Shown: positions 55,097-64,000 of the stretch, one piece after another
Layout: the number at the start of each line of letters is the position of its first letter
Numbering within the stretch: the first letter of the stretch is position 1
Origin: Corynebacterium sp. CNJ-954
Lineage (GTDB): Bacteria; Actinomycetota; Actinomycetes; Mycobacteriales; Mycobacteriaceae
DNA length: 64,000 nucleotides
NCBI RefSeq assembly: GCF_001942345.1
Contig: NZ_MKKI01000033.1
Location: 62,001-126,000 of the forward strand
Direction: 5' to 3'
Program-made: the position numbers and the translations under genes
The notes under the pieces: generated by a model
The model's input: only the letters and a program-made list of their open reading frames with translations
Told to the model about the DNA's origin: nothing
Database searches by the model: none

Positions 55097-56210
55097 TGTC
55101 GACCGTCGTTCCTCCGCGGGCCATCGTCGACAGGTCGGAACTCATCGCCGGTTCACCACTGGCAGCGGTGAAGGATCAGGCGTTGGGGCTTCTTCCTGCG
55201 TTGACGGCCGGCTACCTGGAGACCGGGGCGGGGGACCAGAAGACGGTGCGGCTCAACACCGGTGATTTTGACCGGGTCCGGCTGGCACCCCACGTCCTCC
55301 GGGACGTCACGGAGCTGTCGACTGCGACGACGCTGTTCGGTCGCCACCTGTCGTCCCCGCTCGTGGTGGCGCCCGTCGGATCGCACGGCCTCTTCCACCC
55401 TGCCGCCGAGTGCGGGACGGCGTCCGGCGCCGATGCGGCCGGCCTCCCCATGGTTCTCAGTGCGTACTCCAACACACCGATCGAACGGGTCGCCGGGCAC
55501 ACCGGCGCCGGCGTCTGGGCTCAGATCAATGTTCCGCCCGACAGACAGTATCTCCGGCGTTTTCTCGACCGGGTGCAGCACTGCGCCGAGGCCGTCGTCA
55601 TCACCGTGGATACCCCGGTCGTCGGTGCACGCGAATCGCAGGTGTGGGACGGTCTCACACTCCCTGACGGGCTGACGTACCCCATGCAGGACGGCCTCGA
55701 CCCCCGGCCTGAACGGGGCGACAGCATCTACCGGAGTGCGCTGGACGCAGGATTCACGCTGTCGGTACTGGAAGACGTGATGGAGCGCAGCCCGCTCCCG
55801 GTCATCGTGAAAGTCTCCTGAGAGGAGACGATGCGCGTGCGGTGGTACAGGCTGGAGCAGCTGCCGTGATCGTCTCCAATCACGGTGGCCGAAACCTGGA
55901 TTCCGGGTTGTCGACGATCCGCGCGCTTCCTGCAGTGTCTGCCGCCGTGGACGGCCAGGTGCCCGTCTTGATCGACGGGGGCATCCGCCGGGGCACCGAC
56001 ATTCTGAAGGCTCTGGCACTGGGCGCCAGCGGAGTGCTTGTCGGGCGACCGGTGATGTGGGGGCTGACGGTCGCGGGCGCCGCCGGAGTCCGGCATGTGC
56101 TGAGCACGTTGAAGCGTGAGTTCGCGATGGCGATGGCGCTCTGCGGCGTGCGTACGGTGCACGACATCACTCCGGACCTCATTCATGACCAGCAGTGGAA
56201 CAGCCACTGA
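55096..56210 (+). CDS. FMN-dependent 2-hydroxyacid dehydrogenase/oxidase (apparent frameshift)
   Basis: About 371 aa after repair. LldD/glycolate oxidase family: LAPHVLRDVTELSTATTLFGRHLSSPLVVAPVG, AYSNTPIERVAG and VVITVDTPVVGARE upstream; IVSNHGGRNLDSG and VLIDGGIRRGTDILKALALGASGVLVGRP downstream. The frame stops at TGA 55819-55821; one extra G at 55813 converts AAAGTCTCC to AAAGGTCTCC and gives IVKGLLRGDDARAVVQAGAAAVIVSNHGG. It oxidises an (S)-2-hydroxyacid to the 2-oxoacid; the substrate is unknown. Fourth enzyme-adjacent gene in the ABC operon. Confidence 0.9.
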
Positions 56211-56240
56211 GAAGCACAACGGAAAGAGACGGTACACACC

Positions 56241-57206
56241 ATGTGGATCCTGAAACAGCCGGGCCCCTGCGAGTTCACCCGTTATGACGTGGACGTGCCG
56301 ACGTCAGCGGATCTCGGTGACGGCGATGTGCTCCTGGAGTTCCTGTTCGGTTCGATCTGCGGCAGTGACATCCCCAAGTACCGCGGGATCATGGATCCGG
56401 ACAATCCGTACACCGGGAATCCAGGCGTCCCTCTCCACGAGATTGTCGGTCGCGTCGCACTGAGCCGGTCGTCCAGGTTTCGCACCGGGGACCGCGTTGT
56501 GGGCATCGTCGAAGAGTCCCGCGGGCTCTCGGAGTACATCGTGGATCCGGACAAGTACCTGGCGTCCGTCCCCGACTCGTTGACTGACCGGGAAGCGGTG
56601 ATCATGCAGCCGGTCGCGACGGTGCTGAGCTCGTATTCACGGGTGGGCCCGCTGACAGGGAAGCGGGTGGCTGTTCTCGGACTCGGGCCGCTGGGAGTGC
56701 TCTTCACACACATCGCCAGGTCACTCGGAGCGGCACACGTGGTCGGGGTCGACCGTATCGACAGGACGGACGTCGGTGAAACGTTCGGTATGGACGAGAC
56801 GGTCACGGGTGACAGCCGGCAGTGGGCGCAGTCGCTGGTGGACGCCGAGCGACCGGACCTGGTGGTCGATGCGATCGGTCACCGTGAAGAGATCGTGGCT
56901 GATGCGGTCACCGCCGCTCGTCCTGGCGGGGAAGTACTAGTCTACGGGCTTCCCGAAGACTGGTACGCCTTCCCGATGCGGGCGTTCTTCCGGAAGGGGT
57001 TGACCATGGCGGCGGGAGCAACCCAGTCCTGGGACACCTATCTGGCAGCGGCGGGCGACTACGTCGTTGCACACGGTGACCTGCGGCGGAGCTACATTAC
57101 CCATGCTTTTCCCATCACACAGGTCAGCGAAGCATTCGAGCTCTACGCGTCGCCTGCGAGAGGCAGGCTGAAAGTCGGGCTTGTCCCGGACAGTGCTGAA
57201 GCGTAG
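56241..57206 (+). CDS. Zinc-type medium-chain alcohol/polyol dehydrogenase
   Basis: 321 aa. N-terminal GroES-like domain with SICGSDIPKYRG and PLHEIVG (catalytic zinc Cys and His-Glu; the usual Gly before His is Leu), and a Rossmann domain VAVLGLGPLGVLFTHIA. The four-Cys structural zinc lobe is missing, which accounts for the short length. It likely oxidises a hydroxyl group of the imported compound or its product. Confidence 0.88.
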   Translation: MWILKQPGPCEFTRYDVDVPTSADLGDGDVLLEFLFGSICGSDIPKYRGIMDPDNPYTGNPGVPLHEIVGRVALSRSSRFRTGDRVVGIVEESRGLSEYIVDPDKYLASVPDSLTDREAVIMQPVATVLSSYSRVGPLTGKRVAVLGLGPLGVLFTHIARSLGAAHVVGVDRIDRTDVGETFGMDETVTGDSRQWAQSLVDAERPDLVVDAIGHREEIVADAVTAARPGGEVLVYGLPEDWYAFPMRAFFRKGLTMAAGATQSWDTYLAAAGDYVVAHGDLRRSYITHAFPITQVSEAFELYASPARGRLKVGLVPDSAEA

Positions 57207-57262
57207 CTGCCAGATCAGGACTATCTGCCGCTGACGTCGGCAGCGAGGAGGAAGACACCGCG

Positions 57263-60178
57263 ATGGAGTCCACGTCGATGATCGAGACGAAGTTACGTAC
57301 TGACCGGGCAACGCGCGGGGCGTATGTGTCCGACGCCAGCATCTTCCGACGAGTTCCCGCCGCCGTCCTCGAACCGGAGTCGGTTGACGACATCGTCGCC
57401 GCGGTCGCTTACGCCGACGAACAGGGCTGGGACGTGACGGTTCGCGGCGGCGGAACGTCGGTGGCAGGTAACGCCATCGGCGAAGGTCTTGTCATCGACC
57501 TGTCGCGGAGGTTCAACCGCATCCTCGAGATCGACACCGACAGTCGCACCGCGAGAATCCAGCCCGGTGTGATCTGCGACGATCTCCGGAATGCTCTGGC
57601 ACCCTACGGTCTGACCTACGGCCCGGACCCGTCCACCCACAGCAGGTGCACCGTGGGTGGGATGATCGCCAACAACGCCTGCGGCTCGCATTCTCTGGCC
57701 TGGGGAACGGCCGCCGACAACCTGGTGGAACTCACCGTTCTCCGGGCAGACGGCTCGCTGGTCACCCTGCAACGCGGTGGTACATCGGACAGTGCCCTCA
57801 CCGCGGAACTCCGCGGTCTGCGCGACGAGTGGATCCGTGAATTCAGACTGGAACTGGGCCGGTTCCCACGTCAGGTGTCCGGTTACGGCCTGCACTACCT
57901 GCTGGATGAGAACGGCTTCGACACCGCCAAAGCTTTCGCCGGTAGCGAGGGCACGTTGGGGATCATCGTGGAAGCGGTGGTGACGTGCGTCCCTGTACCG
58001 TCGCACACGGTACTCGCCGTGCTCGCGTTCACCGACATCTTCTCCGCCGCAGCTGCTGCCCCGTCGACGAGGCGACGGGGCATAGCGACGAGCGAGGGGA
58101 TGGGTGGCGATCTCCTCGACGCTTTACGGCAGTCGCAAGGGCAGGACGCCGGGACGTTGCTGCCCGGCGGGGCGGCTGCCGGCGGCTGGCTCTACTGCGA
58201 GGCGACCGGAGACACGCAGGAGGAGGCATGCACAAGGGCGACGGAGCTGATCACCGAATTTGAGTCCGATCCCGGCTGTCCCGTGGTTGACGCCGTCGTC
58301 GTGGAGGATCCGCGCGAGATGCGCGAACTGTGGAAGATCCGTGAGTCGGCCGCGGGTCTGGTCACCCGGCTGCCGGACGGGGGTGAGGCGTGGCCGAGTT
58401 GGGAGGATTCCTCGGTACCCCCAGGGAATCTCGCCGACTATCTGCGGGATCTGTACGCGCTCCTTGACTCGCACGGACTCCGGGGCATTCCGTTCGGGCA
58501 CTTCGGGGAGGGGTGCGTCCATATCCGGATCTCTTTCGACCTGGGTACAGAGGCGGGGCTGGAGACCTTCCGTGCCTTCATGACGGATGCGGCGGCTGTG
58601 GTGGCACGACACGGCGGGTCGTTGTCCGGGGAACATGGTGACGGACGTGCCCGGTCCGAACTCCTCCCACTGATGTACAGTGACCGCGCTCTCTCGGCCT
58701 TCCGCCGCGTCAAGGAAATCTATGATCCGGGGACGAGGATGAACCCGGGGCTGCTCGTCGACCCCGAGCCCTTCGACCGTGGGGTTCGCCCGGGGCCGGG
58801 TCAGCGGGCGCACGAGTTCCTGCCGATTCACAGTTTCCCGGATGACCGTGGATCCATGGTGAATGCTGTCAACCGGTGCGTAGGTGTGGGCCTGTGCCGG
58901 TCACAGGACGGTGCGATGTGCCCGTCATTCCAGGTCACCGGTGATGAGGTGCATTCCACCCGCGGGCGCGCCCGGATCCTCTCGGAAATGTTCCGGGGTG
59001 AGGTGTACCCCGAGGCACTCAGCTCGGACGACGTGAAGGAGTCGCTTGACCTGTGCCTGTCATGCCATGCCTGCGCCTCAGAATGTCCGGTCAACGTCGA
59101 CATGTCGGTCTACAAGTCCGAGTTCCTCCACCAGCACTACCAGGGCAGACGTCGACCTCGGGCACACTACTCCATGGGGTGGCTCCCACTGACGAGCTTC
59201 CTGCTGCATGCGGTGCCTGGTGCGGCACGGATGGTGAACGCTCTGCTGGGCATCGACGTCGTGGGGAGGCTCGTCATGAAGATCGGTGGGCTGGACACCT
59301 CCCGGTCGATGATCACATTCGCGGACGCCAGTTTCCAGAGCGTCCGTCGACGCCAACGTCAGTCGTGGACCGGGGCCGTTGGCTCCTCTGGGTCCCCCGG
59401 CACCCTTCGGGACGCGGGGCCCGGACGGATCGTCCTGTGGCCCGACAGCTTCACCAACCACATGGACTCCGGCGTGGCCCAGGACGCCTATGCCGTTCTG
59501 ACGGCCATGGGGTACGAGGTGAACGTGCCGTCCGGCTTCATGTGTTGCGGGCTCACCTGGCACTCGACCGGGCAGCTGACGACGGCGAAGAAGGTCATCC
59601 GCCGTACTCTCGACCGCATGGAACCGTGGCTCGACGGCAAGACCCACGTCGTCGTCCTCGAACCGTCCTGCGCATCAATGCTGACCGACGAGGCCCCACG
59701 CCTTGTGCCGGAGGACCCCCGTGCCTCCGCGCTGGCGGAACAGGTCGTCACCCTCGGGGACGTTGTGTCGGAACACCACCGGGCATGGATGCGTGACCAA
59801 CGGTTGACGTGGCCGTTCGACGAGATCCACGGGTCGGCGTTGGCGCAGGTGCACTGTCATGAACGGTCCCGACGCGCCCACGGTGGAACCACGAATGCCC
59901 TCAGGTTGTTGGGAGTGGATGAATCAACCGTGGAGACCGGCTGCTGCGGGCTTGCCGGGAACTGGGGTTTCGAACCCGGACACGCGGAACTGTCGAGGGA
60001 TCTGGCGGAGCGGGAGTTGTTTCCGCGGATCCGGGAACTCGACGAGGACACCTACGTCCTCGCTGACGGGTTCTCGTGCCGGACACAGATCCGGGAAGGG
60101 TTCGGTGACCGGAAGACCGGCATGCATCTCGCGCAGGTGCTCCGCCGCGCGTTGACCGGTACAGCTACGGGTCGCTGA
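57263..60178 (+). CDS. FAD-binding and [4Fe-4S] D-2-hydroxyacid dehydrogenase (GlcD-GlcF/YdiJ-like)
   Basis: 971 aa. Residues about 20-530 are a PCMH-type FAD domain with a GlcD-like C-terminal half (VRGGGTSVAGNAIGEGLVIDLS, GGMIANNACGS, GHFGEGCVHIRI, LSGEHGDGRAR). Next come two iron-sulfur motifs (CVGVGLCRSQDGAMCPS and CLSCHACASECPVNVD) and two CCG domains (GFMCCGLTW, GCCGLAGNWGF). Similar single-chain enzymes oxidise D-lactate, D-2-hydroxyglutarate or related acids and pass electrons to the quinone pool. It is the last gene of the ABC operon; GAGGAG lies 12 nt before ATG 57263. Confidence 0.92.
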   Translation: MESTSMIETKLRTDRATRGAYVSDASIFRRVPAAVLEPESVDDIVAAVAYADEQGWDVTVRGGGTSVAGNAIGEGLVIDLSRRFNRILEIDTDSRTARIQPGVICDDLRNALAPYGLTYGPDPSTHSRCTVGGMIANNACGSHSLAWGTAADNLVELTVLRADGSLVTLQRGGTSDSALTAELRGLRDEWIREFRLELGRFPRQVSGYGLHYLLDENGFDTAKAFAGSEGTLGIIVEAVVTCVPVPSHTVLAVLAFTDIFSAAAAAPSTRRRGIATSEGMGGDLLDALRQSQGQDAGTLLPGGAAAGGWLYCEATGDTQEEACTRATELITEFESDPGCPVVDAVVVEDPREMRELWKIRESAAGLVTRLPDGGEAWPSWEDSSVPPGNLADYLRDLYALLDSHGLRGIPFGHFGEGCVHIRISFDLGTEAGLETFRAFMTDAAAVVARHGGSLSGEHGDGRARSELLPLMYSDRALSAFRRVKEIYDPGTRMNPGLLVDPEPFDRGVRPGPGQRAHEFLPIHSFPDDRGSMVNAVNRCVGVGLCRSQDGAMCPSFQVTGDEVHSTRGRARILSEMFRGEVYPEALSSDDVKESLDLCLSCHACASECPVNVDMSVYKSEFLHQHYQGRRRPRAHYSMGWLPLTSFLLHAVPGAARMVNALLGIDVVGRLVMKIGGLDTSRSMITFADASFQSVRRRQRQSWTGAVGSSGSPGTLRDAGPGRIVLWPDSFTNHMDSGVAQDAYAVLTAMGYEVNVPSGFMCCGLTWHSTGQLTTAKKVIRRTLDRMEPWLDGKTHVVVLEPSCASMLTDEAPRLVPEDPRASALAEQVVTLGDVVSEHHRAWMRDQRLTWPFDEIHGSALAQVHCHERSRRAHGGTTNALRLLGVDESTVETGCCGLAGNWGFEPGHAELSRDLAERELFPRIRELDEDTYVLADGFSCRTQIREGFGDRKTGMHLAQVLRRALTGTATGR

Positions 60179-60203
60179 CCCGTGTCGGCCCTACCGGGTC
60201 AGC
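60174..60203. terminator. Short hairpin between convergent FAD/Fe-S gene and aftD
   Basis: GCTGACCC at 60174-60181 pairs with GGGTCAGC at 60196-60203 (14-nt loop), overlapping both stops. A possible shared terminator without T-tract. Confidence 0.45.
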
Positions 60204-63200
60204 CCTGCCGTGTTGCCGTGTGCGTCTCCGCATCCGGGGGAGGGGGTCCGGTGGATACAGCGCCGCACGCCGTGGCCACCACGCAACCGAGGAACAGCAG
60301 CTCCGGGATCCACGAGTAGCCCGCGTAGTCTCCGCCGCCCCACGGCCCACGCACCATCATCACCGCGCCTGCGCCGCCCAGGATCATCGCCAGGGTGGCC
60401 GGCCTGGTCAGATAACGGAGGATCCGGACACCCCGCGAGGCGGCGATCCGCCCAGGGAGACGGCGGACACCAGCAGGTACACCGAGGACGAGTGCCATCG
60501 TCGCCGCACCGACGATCCCGCCGGGAAGACCGGCAACTCCGACCGACAACGCGAGCATGCCTGCACCGGAAAGCACACGCCGGGGTGCACCAGGCCGACC
60601 GTCGGACGCCTCCACCACCTGGTCCGTCCCGGCGGAACGCCGGCCGGGCCACCGTGCGTACCGTGTGGTCCGTGCGCTCCACGCGCTCCACGCGCACAGC
60701 CATCCGAGCAGCAGCACCAGCGCGCCGAGCAGCCCCGCGCCCAGCCACCGTTGGTAGGTGTCCGTCGCCGTGAAGCTGACCTCAAGTGCCGACGTGATCT
60801 CGTCGTCCGACATCCCGTCGCCCGCGCCCGCCGGGACGACCCACCCCTGCTGCCAGCCGTTGACCGTCACCGACTCCAGGGCGGTCCCGTCGAGTTCGGC
60901 GGCGCGTCCGCTGTTCACGGCGGTCGAGGTCACGACGATCCGGTCGTCGGACGCCGTCCCGTCGCCGTCGGCCGCTGTCGCCGAGACTGCCTCCTGCGTC
61001 TCGCCGTCCTGCACATCGAGGGAGACCCACCGGTCGCGGCTGCGGACCTCGTGCTCGCCGGGGTCCAGTGTCACCGTGTCACCACAGTTCACCGGCTCCC
61101 CGTCGAGGGTGCTGGCAGTGTCCCCGCCCGCGGCACAGCGGTCGGATGTCAGTGCCACCCTGACCGGTTCCGCTCCCTCGGGCACGGTGATGACACGTCT
61201 CATCTCAAACTCGTAGATCTCCTGCCCCAGGACCCACCGACGCGGCGTCTCATCCCCAGCCGGCACGACGATGTCGCGGCGCGGGGTCACGTCTTGACCG
61301 CTGGCCAACTCGGTGAGGGTGATCTCGCTGAGCCCCGGGTCCCCCCAGGAACCGACGATGCGCAGTTCGACCCGGTCCGCCTCCCCGCTGGGCAGGACGA
61401 TGGGCCGGTCAGTGCTGTCGGCCTCGCGGTAGCCCGGTACCAGCGTGGTCGTGGAGGCCACGGTCTCGCCGTCGAGGTACGTGGTGGCCTGCACACGTAC
61501 CGGGCTCCCGGCGGCGCGTGCCGACAGTGACATCTGGGAGCGGGGTTCGTCCAGGTCTACGGTGAGGGTCTGGTTGATCGGGGATCCGGTTCCCGGCCGC
61601 CAGGCCGTCTCCGTGACACCGTCGACCGCGGCGGACGGGCCGGAATACGGTTCCGCCCCGTTGAGGGATGTCGGGTCGGCGGCGGAGGAGCTTGCGGTGA
61701 TCCTGCCGCCGCGCTCCTTGACCTGGGTGAGCTCGGCGTCATCGAGTCCGGTGGGGTAGTCGCGGACCGGGTTCCGGGTGTCGCGCGCGTCATCGACGGC
61801 GCGGATGTCGGATTCGGCCCCGGTGACGTTGCCGTAGTTGTGCTCCCTCAGGGTCGGGGTGTCGGTCACCGTGTCGGGGACAGGAGCCCTGTCAGCACCG
61901 GTACCGTCAGGAAGATCTTGGACGAGGATCCGGTCGCGGGGCGACCGTCCTGTCGCGGCATCGGCGGCGGCAAGACGGGGCAGTACCTCCGGACCCCCGG
62001 CGGTGACCTCCAGGTCGGCGGCGTCGACCACGTGTGAGTGTCCCCCTGCATAGTCGCCGTCCACCCGGAAGATCCGGATATCTCCGTCGCCGATGTCGGC
62101 GACCTCGGTGAATCCGTCCGCTGCCGCGGAGTCGGTGAGCGTGCGCAGGACGGCCCGGGCGCCGGGCGTGTCGGCGGTGCGTGCCAGGTCAGTACGCACC
62201 AGCAGGTACCCCACACCCTGCTGCAGCAGAGCGTCCGCCAGCGCCGGGTTCGCGCCGGCCGCGCCGTCGGCGACGAACTCACGTTGGAGTCCGTCGAGCC
62301 CACGGATCGCCTCCGGTGGCACCAGGGGGACGGCGTCGCGCACCACCCACGGCACGTCCAGCAGCGCCTGCGCCGGCTCATCCCGCGTATTTCCCCACGT
62401 CTGCCGGGCGGTACGCGCCTCCGGCAGGATCATGGTGCGGGTCTCGTCGGCCCCGTTGGCAGGATCGTTGAGCCAGTCCGCGGCCTCCTGCCAGGACGAC
62501 GGCACACTACGGTAGCCGTCCTCGGGCACCAGCCGCCCGGTCCACGCCGGCGCGGTGGCGACTGCCACGACCAGGACAACCGCGGTCGTCGTCACCACCG
62601 ACCGGTTCTTCTCCGGATGCAGCCACGTCGTGGCGTCCCGGGGCGCAGTGAGTCCGCCGAGGACGTGGGCCACCCCGACGACCAGCGGGAGGTGGATCAG
62701 GGGGTCGAACTTGTGCAGGTTGCGCAGCGGCGCCCCGGCACCGTCGAGGAACGCCTGGACCTGCTCGGCGACCGGGGAGAACGGTGTGGCGGCCACACCG
62801 AAGACGGCCACACCGACACCGAGGATGACCAGCCACGACCCCGCGAACGGCGCAGGACGGCGCAGCCGCCTCGTCCCCGCCAGCCCTGCCAGCCCCAGCA
62901 GGGCGACCACCAGTGTCGCGGCCACGAACACCGCTTCGGTGGCCACGGCGAACCCGGCCTGGCGCTCGGTCGACAGGAACGCCGTCCAACTCGTCGCCCC
63001 CGCAGCACCTCGCCCAGGTTGAACCAGTGGTGGTCAGCCCGGCGGCCTCGATGTAGTCGGTGAACGGTGGGGAGTACCGCCCCAGGATCACCAGTGGCCC
63101 GATCCACCAGAAACAGGCGAGTACCCCGCCCGGGACCCACCAGAGGGCGAACCGCCATGCCGTGCGGCGGCGCACCGCTGCGTCGCCGCCGGTCGCGAAG

Positions 63201-63817
63201 ACCCCCTGTGTCAACCACCACACCACCGCGGGCACCACCGCCGCCAGCGTCGCGACCGCATTGACCGCCCCCAGGCAGAGCACCGCGACGGCGGAACCCA
63301 GCCCGGCGACGGCGAGCCGTCGGGTCGTCGGACGCGGCCCCGGCAGCAGAACGCGTACGACCGGCAGCATGATCCACGGCACGAGCGCCACTGTCCACGC
63401 CTCCGAGGAGATCGCCCCGAGTGTGGTGAGGATGCGTGGACTCAGGGCGAACAGGACCGCCGCCACCAGCCGCGACAGCCGTGACCCGGTCCCCGTCGCC
63501 TCCAGGAGCCTGACCACCCCGGCGAAAGCGAGGAACAGCAGCAGCGCCCACCACAACCGCTGGGTCAACCAGTCGGGGAGCGGGTCGAGCAGGGCGAAGA
63601 ACAGGCCCTGGGGGAAGAGGTAGCCGTAGGCCTGGTTCTGGAGCTGTCCCAGGGGGAAGACATCCGTCCAGGGGGACAGGGCCTGCGTGAGGAAACCCCA
63701 CGGGTTCGCCGTGAGGTCGTGTTTGGTGTCGGCGACGGTCAGTCCGGGCCCCTGGACCAGGGCCAGGAGAAGCCAGAGGAGGCCGGCCAGGCCCCAGCCG
63801 CGACGGGAGAGTGTCAC
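60199..63817 (-). CDS. aftD: Alpha-(1->3)-arabinofuranosyltransferase AftD (two apparent frameshifts)
   Basis: About 1205 aa after repair. N-terminal GT-C membrane part (MTLSRRGWGLAGLLWLLLALVQGPGLTVADTKHDL with the acidic loop; PWTDVFPLG...GYLFPQG), a long extracytoplasmic region with carbohydrate-binding-like modules (SGPSAAVDGVTETAWRPG... discoidin-type), and C-terminal helices. AftD branches arabinan in arabinogalactan/lipoarabinomannan using decaprenyl-phosphoarabinose. The frame breaks at plus 63029-63030 and 62997-63001; on the coding strand adding one C and one G gives GLTTHWFNLGEVLRGATSWTAFLSTERQAGFA. Matches Rv0236c by position, with DUF2613 (Rv0236A) next to it. Confidence 0.93.
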
Positions 63818-63839
63818 ACCTGTCAGTTACCGGCGGGGG

Positions 63840-64000
63840 TCACCGGCGCTCGCCGTACTGGATCGAACCCATCACCGCATCATCCACGGCGATCTGGTTC
63901 GTCGGCAAGTCTGAGGAGTCGGCCATGCTGCCTGCGAACAACGCCGCAGCCCCACCGAGGACGATGCCGACGACCGCGGAGGCGACGGCGGGGCCGAGCG
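63840..64000 (-). CDS. DUF2613 family small exported protein, N-terminus outside window
   Basis: The frame read on the minus strand from the window edge gives LGPAVASAVVGIVLGGAAAL (membrane/signal segment), then SSDLPTNQIAVDDAVMGSIQYGERR and stop at 63840-63842. This matches the small DUF2613 proteins (Rv0236A type) encoded immediately upstream of aftD. 53 residues visible; the start codon lies beyond 64000. Function unknown. Confidence 0.85.
   Translation of the reverse strand, partial: LGPAVASAVVGIVLGGAAALFAGSMADSSDLPTNQIAVDDAVMGSIQYGERR

Noticed and set aside
1..64000. tRNA, rRNA, insertion sequences or prophage genes
   Set aside because: I looked for cloverleaf-like segments, transposase motifs (DDE, HTH-rve) and integrases and saw none.

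Overview
The window is a high-GC stretch of a mycolic-acid-containing actinobacterium, almost certainly a Corynebacterium. Evidence: the corynomycolate condensation genes (FAAL ligase, Pks13-type synthase, AccD4-type carboxylase) sit beside a cutinase-like hydrolase and LGFP-repeat mycolyltransferase remains. These are followed by an MmpL3-type exporter, mtrP/tmaT-type trehalose-mycolate genes and the AftD arabinosyltransferase. The gene order corresponds to two separate M. tuberculosis loci (around Rv3799c-Rv3804c, and Rv0206c to Rv0236A) lying side by side, as I recall for the cg3158-cg3182 region of C. glutamicum. The species cannot be fixed from this; GC content suggests a C. variabile-like lineage (inference).

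Layout. 1-10990 (+): LGFP protein end, secreted DUF732-like protein, cutinase, fadD32, pks13, accD4 (mycolate condensation). 11072-15907: a DUF6230/DUF6114 pair, a divergent MFS exporter/LysR pair and a DUF3054 membrane protein. 16022-17.2 kb: a GT87-like membrane glycosyltransferase. 17232-23351 (-): a tight operon trmB, NYN-domain protein, mmpL3, flippase-like membrane protein, arginase-family protein. 23400-30317: two unknown genes, pck, broken glycerate kinase, acetolactate decarboxylase, secreted TAP-like peptidase (-). 30600-36520: YeeE-TusA fusion, YihY, two tandem MpaB-family oxygenases, DedA. 36679-40235 (-): fadB and fadA. 40381-50267: mtrP and GT4 glycosyltransferase (divergent), small membrane protein, MntP with a manganese riboswitch, a GntR/ABC module with a perfect 20-bp operator, then a GT-C-like membrane protein, a DUF3068 protein and tmaT. 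50317-60178: a LysR gene divergent from a seven-gene uptake/oxidation operon (ABC transporter, DapA-family aldolase, FMN 2-hydroxyacid oxidase, zinc dehydrogenase, FAD/Fe-S dehydrogenase) inserted between tmaT and aftD. 60199-64000 (-): aftD and the start of a DUF2613 gene.

The strongest whole-window signal is not a gene: seven genes are interrupted by eleven apparent frameshifts. Every one is a missing single base, and nearly all fall in short G or C runs. Restoring one G or C gives canonical family sequence each time, including in accD4 and aftD, which are normally needed for the envelope. The simplest reading is homopolymer undercalling in the assembly rather than gene decay, so the 'broken' genes should be treated as probably intact until re-sequenced.

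The best candidate for an undescribed function is the 51352-60178 operon. It pairs import of a small organic solute with an aldolase and three dehydrogenases/oxidases, including two different 2-hydroxyacid-oxidising enzyme types. The substrate is unknown. Other points worth attention are the duplicated leader in front of the two MpaB paralogues, a 24-bp palindrome carrying the tmaT stop codon, a 15-bp hairpin between fadD32 and pks13, and a family of in-frame 9-bp triplicated repeats in unrelated genes.
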